Below are positions 1 to 9,796 of a stretch of 64,000 nucleotides of DNA, piece by piece. The first letter of the stretch is position 1; each line of letters starts with the position of its first letter. The notes beneath the pieces are model-generated. The model made no database searches. It was not told where the DNA came from and worked only from the letters and a program-made list of their open reading frames with translations. The position numbers and the translations under genes were made by a program. Source of the stretch: Corynespora cassiicola (lineage: Eukaryota; Ascomycota; Dothideomycetes; Pleosporales; Corynesporascaceae); the NCBI GenBank assembly GCA_022059125.1, contig JAEUWY010000005.1:4154001-4218000 (forward strand), in the 5' to 3' direction.

Positions 1-431
1 CAACCTCCGCGGAAAGTTCAGGTGCAACGAGAAGGGCGAGTACTGGTTCTACTGCTACAAGCCAACCGCCTACTCTCTGCCCACCGATGGTGAGTTTGAA
101 ATCGTGTACATTTGGCGGGAATCGCAGTCTAACAACAATATCAGGTGCTGCCGGTGCTCTCTTCAAGGCTCTCGACCGCCACCCCATGCGCCCCGCCCAC
201 ATCCACCTCATGATCACCGCCGAGGGCTACAAGCCCGTCACGACGCAGATCTACCCCCGCGACGACCCCTACGTCACCAACGACACCGTCTTCGCCGTCA
301 AGGACGACCTGCTCATCGACTTCAACCCCCGCGAGGGCGACGCCAACGCCAAGTTGGACTTGGAGTACAATGTGCGCCTTGCCCCGCGCGATGGCAAGAC
401 TGCTGCCATGGAGGGCGTCGCCAGGCTGTAG
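1..431 (+). CDS. Intradiol ring-cleavage dioxygenase, C-terminal part (5' truncated by window edge)
   Basis: This is the C-terminal part of an intradiol (catechol/hydroxyquinol-type) dioxygenase. These enzymes use non-haem Fe(III) to open catechols between the two hydroxyls and feed the 3-oxoadipate route. The frame is open from base 2. Exons are 1-89 and 145-431; the 55-nt intron (90-144) starts GTGAGT and has a CTAAC branch site. The visible part contains [11 protein letters not shown] followed by RPAHIHLM, which supply the Tyr and the paired His iron ligands of the family, and then [14 protein letters not shown], typical of the C-terminal half. The N-terminus lies outside the window, so the substrate class (catechol, hydroxyquinol or other) cannot be decided. 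The next gene on the same strand is a carboxymuconolactone-decarboxylase-like protein, which fits aromatic catabolism. Confidence 0.9.
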   Translation, partial: TSAESSGATRRASTGSTATSQPPTLCPPMVSLKSCTFGGNRSLTTISGAAGALFKALDRHPMRPAHIHLMITAEGYKPVTTQIYPRDDPYVTNDTVFAVKDDLLIDFNPREGDANAKLDLEYNVRLAPRDGKTAAMEGVARL

Positions 432-889
432 ATTTCACGACAAGACATTTTGTAAAAAGTTGGGGGGGTATTGCATGGTCATGACTAGGAGTTTGGATAT
501 CTGTGTTTAGCGGCTTCCTTTTTGCCATGTCTGCATTGGATTTAGATCTTGCAGCTGTATATATTTAGTTCACACGAATGAATCAGGCATGTTCACAAGT
601 ATAGAAAGCATCCCAATGGGTCAAATCCGTGGGTAAACAAAAACGCGGAGAAAGTCCGCGAGAGTTGGGACCAGGACAACAGCCTCACCCAACTGCCGCC
701 GATGTCGCGTCCCCGGCCGAGGGAAGTGGAGACGGCTTCCGAGCGGCTTTTCCGTCATCCAGAGGGTATATATCCAGTCCTCTGCTGCGTGAACTTCCAA
801 TGTCGTTGCCCCGCATACGTCGCGCCTCGAAGTTCCTCGTGCAGCCCCTGACCCCCTCACGAGCCCTCCGAACCACATCGCCATCCAAA
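432..889. other. Intergenic: terminator side of the dioxygenase and promoter of the next gene
   Basis: No gene is seen. The stretch holds the presumed 3' end of the dioxygenase and a TATA-like element at 767-773. An in-frame ATG at 800 could extend the downstream protein. Confidence 0.6.
767..773 (+). promoter_or_regulatory. TATA-like box upstream of the CMD-family gene
   Basis: A TATATAT run lies 27 bases before the ATG at 800 and 117 bases before the ATG at 890. If it is the TATA box, transcription would begin close to 800, which favours the ATG at 890 as the start codon. Confidence 0.4.
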
Positions 890-1480
890 ATGCGCGTCTC
901 CTACGCCCCCTCGGAGCCCCAAAACGAGGCCGACAAGCCCATCTACGAGCGCATAGCCGCCCGGCGCGCTCCCCGACCGCTGATCCCGCTCGACCTCGCC
1001 CTCCTGCACAACACGGCCGTGGCGGACGGCTGGAACTCGTTCATCGGCGCGCTCCGCACCAAGACGACGGTCCCCGAGGGGCTCAAGGAGCTCGCCATCT
1101 CGCGCGTCGCAGTGCTCAACTCGGCGGTCCACGAATGGAACTCCCACGGGCCGCTCGCGCTCAAAGGCGGCATCACCACGCAGGGCCTGGAGACGGCCTT
1201 CACGGCCGACGTTGTGAAGAAGGGCGATAAGCTGCGCGACGGCGACGAGGGGGGGTTGACCAAGGACCAGTGGGTCATCATCGCGTACACAGATCAGATG
1301 ACGCGCGGGGTGGAGGTGGACGCGGGCGTCACGGAGGCGCTGAAGGGGTTCCTGAGCGAGACGCAGGTGGTGGAGCTGACGGCCGTCATCGCGGGCTACA
1401 ACTGCGTGAGCCGGTTCTTGGTGGCGCTGGACGTGGGCGAGAGCAATGACAAGGCGATGAAGAAGCCGCAGGACATGTAG
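890..1480 (+). CDS. Carboxymuconolactone decarboxylase / AhpD-like family protein
   Basis: This is a single-exon protein of 196 aa in the carboxymuconolactone decarboxylase (CMD) family. The family includes 4-carboxymuconolactone decarboxylase of the protocatechuate pathway and AhpD-type peroxidases. The helical core shows the E-x3-H pattern (VHEWNSHG) and a second half ending in VIAGYNCVSRFLVAL. The paired CxxC of peroxidatic AhpD is absent, so decarboxylase-like or unknown chemistry is more likely than peroxidase activity. The start at 890 has A at -3, and MRVSYAP resembles the usual family N-terminus. An in-frame ATG at 800 would add 30 residues rich in Arg/Ser/Leu that look like a mitochondrial presequence. 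Coding-strand composition changes from C-rich before about 1180 to G-rich after it. The exact substrate is unknown. Confidence 0.85.
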   Translation: MRVSYAPSEPQNEADKPIYERIAARRAPRPLIPLDLALLHNTAVADGWNSFIGALRTKTTVPEGLKELAISRVAVLNSAVHEWNSHGPLALKGGITTQGLETAFTADVVKKGDKLRDGDEGGLTKDQWVIIAYTDQMTRGVEVDAGVTEALKGFLSETQVVELTAVIAGYNCVSRFLVALDVGESNDKAMKKPQDM

Positions 1481-1785
1481 AAAAGGGTCGTGAATAGGTA
1501 GCAATGAATACTAGTCTCAATGCCTGTCGATGCCTGCCAGTGCCGGGGCGGGACGCATTCCGCGACCCCAGACTCTTCCCTCTCCCCACGCGGACGGGCG
1601 CGGGCGTCATCCCATCCAACCCCGGCTGCGCCTTGGACTCCCCCGTGCCGGCCTTCAGCCGCTGCAAGCCGATGCCGCGGTTGCGCTGGAAAGCATCCTG
1701 CATTGAAGCGACCTGCTCGGTCCTTGGTTTTCAATTTAACAGTCCTTTGCTTCCCCAGTCTCTTTCGCGGTACATTCTCCACGAA
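1481..1785. other. Intergenic: promoter/5' UTR of isovaleryl-CoA dehydrogenase
   Basis: No gene is seen. Open frames here run into the next coding region and look like leader sequence. Confidence 0.55.
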
Positions 1786-3197
1786 ATGGCTTCCCTGTCC
1801 CCTCGGTTGTTCTCGCGCAGCGTGCGCCAGTTGTGCCGCCACCAGCCCCGTCCCGCCATCGTCGCCGCCAGCCGACGTCACGCATCCACCAAACACCCCA
1901 AGGGCTTCGTGCCGCCCACCCAGTCCGACTTGGAAGAGCTGAGGGAGAGTGTGCGCGAGTTTACACGTGTGTTCCCCCGCCCCTGAGTCCCTCGAGGCGC
2001 CTCTAACAGCCTCCAGGACGGGAGATTCCCGAAGAGCTCGCCCAAAAGACGGACCAGCAGAATGAATTCCCCAACGACATGTGGCAGAAGTTTGGAGAGG
2101 CTGGGTTCCTGGGGATAACGGCGGACGAGGAGTTTGGAGGCCTGGGCATGGGCTACCAGGCGCATTGCGTCGTCATGGAGGAGATTAGTCGAGCCAGTGG
2201 GAGCATCGGCCTGTCCTACGCTGCGCACTCGCAGCTCTGCGTCAATCAGCTCATGCTGAACGGATCGCCTGAGCAGAAGAAGAAGTACCTCCCCGGCCTC
2301 ATCTCCGGTGAGCACGTTGGCGGCCTGGCCATGAGCGAGCACTCGGCCGGCAGCGATGTGGTCAGCATGAAGATGACGGCCAAGGAGGTCGACGGTGGCT
2401 ATCTGTTGAACGGCACAAAGATGTGGATCACAAACGTGCGTCAAAACCCAAATTTCTTTTCCCTTCTTTTCGTGGTATCAGCCGTGGACTGACATTCGAG
2501 GCAGGGCCCGGACGCTCACACGATCGTCGTCTACGCCAAAACGGAGCCCAGCGCCGCGTCCAAGGGAATCACCGCCTTCATTGTGCCCACCAAGGAAGCA
2601 AAGGGATTCTCCGTCGCACAGAAGCTCGACAAGCTTGGCATGAGGGGGAGCAACACGGGCGAACTTGTCTTCGAGGACGTCTTTGTGCCCAAGGAAAATA
2701 TCCTCGGCGAAGTCAACAAGGGCGTCCGCGTCCTGATGGAGGGCCTCGACCTCGAAAGGCTGGTCCTAAGCGCTGGGCCCCTCGGCCTCATGCAAGCCTC
2801 GCTCGACACCGTCCTGCCCTACACCCACCAGCGCAAGCAGTTTGGCTCGCCCATTGCCCACAACCAGCTCGTCCAGGGCAAGCTGGCTGACATGTACACA
2901 AAGCACCGGGCCTCGTCCGCTTTCACGTACTCGGTGGCTAGGGCTGTCGATGAAAGCCACGAGGATCCCCAGATTCGGACGCAGGACTGCGCCGGCGCCA
3001 TTCTCTATGGTGCTGAGCGGGCCAGCGAAGTCGCTGCTGATGCGGTTCAGCTCATGGGCGGCATGGGCTACATGAACGAGGTGCCTGTTGGTCGAATCCT
3101 GAGGGATGCCAAGCTCTATGAGATTGGCGCGGGGACGAGTGAGGTCAGGAGGATGGTCATCGGACGCGCTTTTAACAAGGAATACGCCGAGAGGTGA
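1786..3197 (+). CDS. IVD: Isovaleryl-CoA dehydrogenase, mitochondrial
   Basis: This FAD-dependent acyl-CoA dehydrogenase converts isovaleryl-CoA to 3-methylcrotonyl-CoA in leucine breakdown in the mitochondrial matrix. Exons are 1786-1966, 2017-2435 and 2505-3197 (430 aa; introns 50 and 69 nt). An Arg-rich, acid-poor N-terminus ([16 protein letters not shown]) is a typical matrix presequence. The N-terminal domain has [10 protein letters not shown], and the flavin loop has [12 protein letters not shown] followed by MWITN. The stretch [15 protein letters not shown] (Glu near residue 284) carries the catalytic Glu at the position peculiar to isovaleryl-CoA dehydrogenase. The C-terminal [12 protein letters not shown] has Gly where most other acyl-CoA dehydrogenases place their Glu, which supports this subfamily. 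The next enzyme of the pathway, methylcrotonyl-CoA carboxylase, is represented by its beta subunit at 29.7-31.5 kb. Confidence 0.95.
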
Positions 3198-3845
3198 TTG
3201 ATCAGTCACCTGGGAGCACGTGAGGGCAGAGTTACGATGATGAGAACTAAAAGTGCAGCAAAATGTACATTATGAATACTGGTTGAGACTGTGATGACGA
3301 GTTGAATATATTTTCAATGTCTCCCAAAATCGAATTGAAATAGTTCGCATTCCAATCTCTTATTCTCAGCCCTGTCAACTTGGATTGGCCTTTTTACTGA
3401 AGTGGTGAATGGTGGTGAGCATCACACGCGATCCATCCTCGGCGGACAAAGAAGAGCTCCCCAACAACTCAAAAGGACACATTGCCAACTTGTTAGATTT
3501 CTAATTGAGCATATTATGTCTCCATAAAATGCCCCCGAGAACGCCAATCAAGGTTCTGAGAGTTGTTACAGAGTACATGAGATTACTAATAACACGGATA
3601 GGGTTGCTGCTGACAAACGCCATCCAATTGGAAACCCAAAACCATCTCACAGATGCACCGCATTCGGAAAAAGTATGGATGCCTGAAAAACCATGACATG
3701 AGATTTCATAGAACGGTTTCCGTAGCCATGACTATGCGAACAAACATAAAAAGATAGCTTCCCAGCTCGAATTGAATCTCCATCCCTCCCAGCACCAAAA
3801 CCCATCATCATCATCATCAACACACAAACCAACCAACCCCCAACC
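3198..3845. other. Intergenic, AT-richer; promoter of GST-like gene
   Basis: No gene is supported. A short run of CAT triplets (about 3803-3819) precedes the start of the next gene. The small open frame at 3505-3696 has no family features. Confidence 0.5.
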
Positions 3846-4487
3846 ATGGCCCCAAAACTAAACCTCTACTACCTCACCAGCTCCTGCTCCCTGGTCCCCC
3901 ATATCCTTCTCCACGAAACCGCCCTCCCCCACACCGCCACAAAAGTAGACTGGAGCGCAGGCTTCCCCCCCTCGCTGCTACACCTCAACCCCAAAGCCCG
4001 CGTCCCCTTCGTCGTCCTCGACGACTCCACCGTCATCACCGAGAATCCGGCCATCCAGACGCTGATCGCGCAGCTCGCGCCCGAGAAGCAGCTCCTGGGC
4101 ACGAACCCGCTGGACGTGGTGCGCACCTACGAATGGCTCAATTGGCTGTCGGGAACGCTGCACGGAGAAGCGTACGGAGCGTGGTTTAGGCCGAGTCGCT
4201 ATGTCAAAGAGGAGGCGCTGTACGGGAAGGTGAAGGAGAAGGCGAGTGAGTCGGTGGTGGCGTGTTATGAGGCTGTGGAGGAAAAGTTGGACGGGAGGGA
4301 GTGGGCGGTTGGGGACGGGTTTACCGCAGTGGATGCGTATCTGTATGTTTTCTTTCGGTGGGGGGTCAGTGGTGGGTTTAGTATGGACAAGTATCCGAGG
4401 TACGCGGCGTTGGCGAAGAAGGTGGAGGGGAGGGAGGCGGTGTTGAAGGCATTGGAGGTGGAGGGGATTGAGCGGGTGGTGTTTTGA
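3846..4487 (+). CDS. Glutathione S-transferase-like protein
   Basis: This is a single-exon 213-aa protein with the thioredoxin-like plus helical layout of cytosolic GSTs. The N-terminus reads LNLYYLTSSCSLVPHILL, where Ser/Cys residues sit in the glutathione-activating position. NPKARVPFVVLDD gives the cis-Pro (VP) motif, and ITENPAIQTLI replaces the usual ES-x-AI glutathione-binding turn with E-N-P-A-I. The helical half contains WAVGDGFTAVDAYLYVFFRW, the N-capping-box region of GST C-terminal domains. Substrate and class cannot be read from sequence. The gene converges with the alpha/beta hydrolase, whose stop codon is only 67 bases away. The coding strand is strongly C-rich in its first third and G-rich afterwards, with the switch near 4100. 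Confidence 0.88.
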   Translation: MAPKLNLYYLTSSCSLVPHILLHETALPHTATKVDWSAGFPPSLLHLNPKARVPFVVLDDSTVITENPAIQTLIAQLAPEKQLLGTNPLDVVRTYEWLNWLSGTLHGEAYGAWFRPSRYVKEEALYGKVKEKASESVVACYEAVEEKLDGREWAVGDGFTAVDAYLYVFFRWGVSGGFSMDKYPRYAALAKKVEGREAVLKALEVEGIERVVF

Positions 4488-4554
4488 GGAGACTGTAGAA
4501 GAAGTCTTGTTTAGTTAGACACCATGGGTTATTGGAAATTCTACCATTTTGGCT

Positions 4555-5790
4555 CTATTTTTCGAGGCTGTGGAATGCTCTTGCGATGGCGAGACTGACG
4601 ATCGGGTAGCTCATGATGCGATCGTGGAGCCCGTGCTTGACTATCTGTTCCCGAATCACCCCGCCTCTGCCCTCCCATTTGACCTCCCAACCTCCAGCAC
4701 CAAGGGATACTTTTCTCTCTTCCTTCTCCTTTTCCAAATCCTCAAAGCTCAGTCCGGTTTCGCGGTCACGCGTAGCATTGACCGCATGCCAAAAGACCAC
4801 GTCCGAATGCACCCACGGGATGTCATAGTCGTCTTCTGCATGGATAATCGTAATGTCGTATTTCTTATCACGCCCACCCAGCTTCGAATCATCGAGTACT
4901 CGGATCATTTTTGCCAATTTGTCCTTGGATGGCCATTTGCTAATGATGAATCGGTTCAAGAACCCAATGAGCTTTGGGAAGTAGGCAACCGGGGAGAGAA
5001 GAGGGATAGTGCCTGCCACCCGATAGGTCTCGGTCAGGAGCTCGACATCGGCAAAAGGTGCCACTAACACCATGCCTGAGAATAGTACCGGGGTCGATCT
5101 TTGAGCGAGATGCTCCGATAGCGAGATAGCCACCGCAGTGCCAAGAGATTGGGCAAACACGACGATGCGTTCTGGAGGGATGCCTGCAGTTTCCATGGCA
5201 AAATTGGCAAGCGTAAGTGCATCGGTGAGAAGCCCAGACTCGGAAGGCCATCCTGAGCTGGTGCCGAATCCCCGGTAATCAATAGCCAAGGTGTGCACAT
5301 TCGGTGCTACAGCCGACATTGCTCGGTAACTCTGTGGCCGCCAGCCTGATCCAAGGGTTCCTGCCGCGCCATGAAGGTATATAACTAGCTGAGCGTCCTG
5401 GTCTTCTTCAAGGAGCTTAAAGGCAACTCTTTTCTGAATATCTTCACATATACCAGTGGGCTCTTGGCATAATTCGTCTTGGTGCTGGCGATATGTCTCC
5501 AAGGGTAGCACATGCCAAGCGTGCAGCGTCTCGCCGTCCGGTGTCTTGAGGTGAAATGGAGTGACTTGATTTCTTAGGAACCCCCATTGCTCGGGTATAT
5601 TAACGTCTTGAAACCATGTGAGTGTAACGCGATGTAAGTATATAACATGGTCTTGGAGGAGGGGGATGGTCAGGAGCGAAACGAAGGCGGCGTAGAAGCC
5701 AATAACTCCAGCTAGTGTGCCAGGCAGATGCTTTAGCACTGCAGAAGCCGAGGGCATCTCGAGTGAGATTCTGTAGGGAAAGTGTCGCAA
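4555..5790 (-). CDS. Alpha/beta hydrolase, membrane-anchored (ABHD12/13-like)
   Basis: This is a single-exon 411-aa serine hydrolase of the alpha/beta fold. A hydrophobic segment near residues 24-48 (GTLAGVIGFYAAFVSLLTIPLL) suggests an N-terminal membrane anchor. The oxyanion region is VIYLHGAAGTLGSGWR, the nucleophile elbow is VFAQSLGTAVA (A-x-S-x-G rather than G-x-S-x-G), the acid is in HAEDDYDIP, and the catalytic His is in KHGLHDRIMSYP. The order and spacing match fungal ABHD12/13-like lipases, thought to act on lysophospholipids or monoacylglycerols, but the substrate here is inferred only. An alternative start is Met12 at 5757. The gene converges with the GST-like gene and is divergent from the membrane-protein pseudogene. 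Confidence 0.9.
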   Translation of the reverse strand: MRHFPYRISLEMPSASAVLKHLPGTLAGVIGFYAAFVSLLTIPLLQDHVIYLHRVTLTWFQDVNIPEQWGFLRNQVTPFHLKTPDGETLHAWHVLPLETYRQHQDELCQEPTGICEDIQKRVAFKLLEEDQDAQLVIYLHGAAGTLGSGWRPQSYRAMSAVAPNVHTLAIDYRGFGTSSGWPSESGLLTDALTLANFAMETAGIPPERIVVFAQSLGTAVAISLSEHLAQRSTPVLFSGMVLVAPFADVELLTETYRVAGTIPLLSPVAYFPKLIGFLNRFIISKWPSKDKLAKMIRVLDDSKLGGRDKKYDITIIHAEDDYDIPWVHSDVVFWHAVNATRDRETGLSFEDLEKEKEERKVSLGAGGWEVKWEGRGGVIREQIVKHGLHDRIMSYPIVSLAIARAFHSLEK

Positions 5791-6362
5791 AAGAACGGCT
5801 TTGCAAAGGAAATGTGAGAAGAGGAGGACATTGCCAACTGACGGCGTGGGGGATTCATAGCGTGAAGGAAGATGTTAGGTTCCAGGCCCCTGCGAACACA
5901 TGGCGCTTAACATTTAACGAGCCTATCAGACCCAAGTCACACTATCAAAGATGTCCGTGTGCATTACACCGCATGTACAAGTTCAGACGAGATGCTGGAG
6001 ACCAACTGCGCCGCAGTAAATCGATGACATTATCGGGTATATGGATCGAAGCATCTGAATGACGCAGGAGCGTTAGGATTCATGGCACCTACATGTCGAC
6101 CATACAATACTTGTTGCAGGTTTCATCTGAACTCGTTGCACAGAGAATAGGCGCCGAAATTGGATGTGAAGTCCGTTGTAGGAGGCAATGCACTTCGATG
6201 ATTAGCCAATTATGACCAAGACGGGAAGACCATATCATCGGGCTGATAAAAAACAAGGCCCGCGTCTATTTTGATATTTACACCAAATATACGCTAAAAA
6301 CCTGTGGGAATGCTGTCTAGCGCCTCTCCTCTACTCAAGACCGGTTTACAGCCGACAACATT
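5791..6362. other. Intergenic, divergent promoter region
   Basis: No gene is seen. The stretch lies between the divergent alpha/beta hydrolase and the membrane-protein pseudogene. Its small open frames have no recognisable domain. Confidence 0.5.
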
Positions 6363-7799
6363 ATGGCCGCTTCATGGTTCCAGTTGGCGCCCTTGTGTCA
6401 TCACTCATCGTTTATGCCATCCCTTCTCGTTATTTTACGCTTTGCATTTGCGGAACCGCCAAATCTAGAGAGGTTGACTGTATGCAACCTAAACTCTGCG
6501 TCGCTACCCTCGAACGAATCTAGATCCAGTTCGCGCATCACTCGTTGGGTGGAACAACCAAACTATCGAGGAACATTTGATATTATATGGACAAGCTTAG
6601 TCACTATCGATATAAGCACATACACCATGCTCTGTCTGAACATCCCAGCCCTGGATGACAGATTCTGTACATTGGTTGGCCGACGGATTCTCTGGATGAT
6701 CTTAGGAATCATTGGACCCGATTTTCCCCTCACATACGCCGCAGGTCAATGGAGCAGAGCAAAGCAGTTGGTACATGCTTTTCGAGCATCTGGATATGAT
6801 GACTGACACATGAGACAGGCATTTTTCGCAGACATGGGTGGCTTCGTTTTCCACGCTCGAGACGATAAGGCCTTTCCACTGAACGCGAATCAGCTACACT
6901 GGCTCGTGGTCAATAACTTCGTCGAATACCCGAAGATTAGTCGGAGGGAAGTATGAGATAAATCTAAGCAAGATACCTTCACCAAGGTCGTTACCGCTTT
7001 CCAAGTCGGTTATCTTATCATCCAATGCATCGGACGCGCTGCGCAAGGGCTAGCCACAACAACCTTGGAATTGAATGCAGTTGCCATCGTAGTATGTTCT
7101 CTTATGACATCCTATGCCTGGCTACACAAACCGGCAGACGTACAAACACCGATACACATACATTCTTCTTCCACTCTTGCCGAGATAACATTAAATCGTT
7201 CGTGGAACCTCACTCCACTGGATTTTGTCGACGAGAATGGGCCTGGATACTCGGTCAACGTACAACCCTTCATGAAGATGCCGGTGATTCCGCCCGAAAG
7301 GCCAATCCAACGAATCCCGAACGATCGATTCCCAACGAATCCTTATGGAGCACAGGGATATTTACTGTGCTTTGCGACCCTTCTCTTCACAGCTATTCAT
7401 GTCGCAGGTTGGAATTTTGATTTTCCTACGGAGATTGAAAAGCTATTGTGGCGCATATCTTCTCTGCTTCTATTTAGCATTACTGTCGCATTTTGGTTTT
7501 TCGAGACCATCGCATCGTGGATTCGATTAGGGCGCTGGAAGGCCATATATCTTCATCCATTTAACAAAAAAGGCTTGGAGAGCCATAGAAGTCGAATGGC
7601 GATGAGGCAGATGACTGCAGCCAAAAGACAAATGACAGAATTACCACAGGTATGGGAGTTTATTGCGATTACGCCACTGGCAATCGTATATGGCATTGCC
7701 CATTTATATTTGTTAGCGGAAGCATTCGCGGAGTTGAGAGACACTAAAGCAAGTGCCTACGTCAATGTGGAATGGACTAATTTCATTCCACATGTGTGA
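6363..7799 (+). pseudogene. Fungal multi-pass membrane protein family, interrupted by two in-frame TGA codons
   Basis: One continuous 479-codon frame encodes a member of a large, uncharacterised Pezizomycotina family of integral membrane proteins. Recognisable blocks are WVEQPNYRGTFDIIWTSL, ILGIIGPDFPLTYAAGQW, AFFADMGGFVFH, QLHWLVVNNFVEYP, FQVGYLIIQCIGRAAQ, LHKPADVQTPI and the C-terminal VNVEWTNFIPHV. Two TGA codons break the frame, at 6804-6806 (codon 148) and 6954-6956 (codon 198). Both fall where I recall the family having Trp (before the MR-x-AFFADMGG block, and before DKSKQDTF). No frameshift is needed on either side. A 48-nt GT-AG segment (about 6769-6816) could be spliced out in frame and would remove the first TGA, but it would also delete a conserved block. 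I see no good intron over the second TGA. Most likely this is a young pseudogene. Confidence 0.75.
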
Positions 7800-8644
7800 C
7801 TCGACAACATTCTAGTCTGGATGGAACGTTGCGACGCGCATTGCGATGCATGGTTTTTGCAGGAGTGTGTAGCCTAATTTAACATCTTACCTTGTGGATT
7901 TCTCACATACGCTGAAGATTCTTGAAAGAAGCATTGCCAATTACTGATAAGGTAATCTGATGTAGGAGTCGCTCAAATTATATCTCACTTAGCCACCCCT
8001 GTCGAAATATAGACCATTTGTGTTGATAACCGTGATTATATAACCAAATTATATCGATAAATTGTGAAATAACTTCACAATCTTTAGGGCATTCAGCCAT
8101 CTGTTTTGTCCAGATTTCCCATTTTACTTTTCCTCTACGTATCTAGAGATACTCGCGTGATCGATCGTCTGATCCCACCAGTCCTACCCCTCAACATTGC
8201 ACTATCACATGGAATTGCATTCGCTCAGACTTGAAATGGAAACACATTAGATAACCTTCGAGTGTATTCGTAGTGCAATTAATTGATCTAAATCGCAAAA
8301 AAACAAAAAAACACTTTGCTGTAGACTTTCGGGCCGATCGGACATAGGAGATAGGCTCTTAAAGCCTTCCCATTGGACGTCCGTCATTACTTGGCTCTTC
8401 ACGCTTAAACATGTCTGTAGCTTGCTGGCGTCAGCCCGAAAGATATCGGAAACAATATACTCATTTATGACTCACAAATAGATGCTGCTACGTAATGATG
8501 TATACAGTTCCTCGAAGTGCGGTGCAACCGTCAATATTCCGCGACGATGGTTCAAACTATAAGAAGACTGTCGCGAATCTAATGGTTTCAGCGGTCAAGT
8601 TTTTTATTGAAAGCACAGGAATACATCCATAACATCGACTCAAA
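7800..8644. other. Intergenic, AT-rich
   Basis: No gene or RNA is seen. The stretch is visibly AT-richer than its surroundings and has an A-rich run near 8296-8312. It separates the pseudogene from the SDR gene. Confidence 0.55.
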
Positions 8645-9543
8645 ATGTCTCCTCGCGTTTGGCTGATTACGGGTTGCTCCTCTGGGTTTGGCGAAGAGTT
8701 CGTGTACAAGATAATCGAGCGAGGCGATAAAGTTGTAGCGACAGCACGCGTCATTTCAAAGATTCAACACCTGGAGCAGGCAGGTGCTTCCATTCTGAGA
8801 CTCGACATCACCGACGACCAGGCGTCCATCCGCAGCACTATCTCCACCGCGATCGGCATCTATGGCGCCATAGATGTTTTGGTTAACAATGCAGCGTATA
8901 TTGCTGCTGGGTTTTGGGAAGATCTTGAATATGAGGACTGGCTCGCGCAGTTCGATACGAATGTTTTTGGGACCATCAAAGTCACCCGCGCTATTCTCCC
9001 GCACTTTCGGGAGAGAGCGTCCGGTACGACTGTTTTCATTGGCTCGCTTTCGGGTTGGATAGGGCATCCAGGCGTCAGTGCATATTCTGGCTCCAAGTTC
9101 GCGTTGGAAGGTTAGTGTTGCATGCTGTTTCTGGTTACTCCGTTGACATGTTCAATGCAGGTTTGGTAGAGGCCCTGCACCATGAAACGGCCCACCTCGG
9201 CCTCAAAACACTTTTGATCGAGCCCGGACGCTTTCGAACAAAACTACTTTCCGATACCAACTTGAAAGCTCGCCAATCGAACATTCCAGAATATGCCGAT
9301 GCATCCAAAGAAAAGATGGAGGGCCTTGCTCGAGAGGATCGACGGCAACCAGGTGATCCATCGAAATTAGTGAACATTGTCATCGATCTTGTTAGGCAAG
9401 AAGGACTCGCAAAGGGCAAGGAGATTCCTCTTAGGCTCCCATTGGGGATTGACTGTTTTGACGATGTCAAGGGGAAGTGTGAAGAGACATTGCAGTTGCT
9501 AGATGATTGGAAGGACGTCATCCGATCTACCAATTGCGATTGA
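8645..9543 (+). CDS. Short-chain dehydrogenase/reductase (classical SDR)
   Basis: This is an NAD(P)-dependent oxidoreductase of 282 aa. Exons are 8645-9110 and 9161-9543; the 50-nt intron begins GTTAGT and ends TGCAG. The nucleotide-binding turn is TGCSSGFG near the N-terminus, DVLVNNAAY gives the NNAG-type motif, the catalytic Ser is in FIGSLSG, and the active-site pair is in AYSGSKFALEG (Y-x3-K). The intron falls directly after this motif. The second exon starts LVEALHHE and contains IEPGRFRT, the usual PG motif after the active site. Substrate is unknown. The gene is followed in the same direction by a Zn2Cys6 regulator 253 bases downstream, a pairing often seen when a regulator controls its neighbour, although nothing in the sequence proves it here. 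Confidence 0.93.
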
Positions 9544-9796
9544 CAAAATCTATAGAATATCCACATGAGCAACTGCGGTACCAGCCTCAGCATTTCTTCA
9601 TAGAATATAGTTGTTCAAGCCACATTGCTGTTGATGAAGCATTGCACCGCCACATTCTTGATCGAATCTTGTGAAATTGCGGCTCGTTCGCTCGGGCCAA
9701 CTCGGCCCAACCCTCGCTCTCGGCGCACCTCCTTATCTCCAGTCCGTAAATGTCGCACCCGCCAGAACCCTGCTCCAATCATTTGGTCATCTGCAG

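Noticed and set aside
6769..6816. 48-nt intron that would remove the first TGA of the membrane-protein gene
   Set aside because: It has acceptable splice signals, but its translation matches a conserved family block, so removing it would damage the protein. The second TGA would also remain unexplained.
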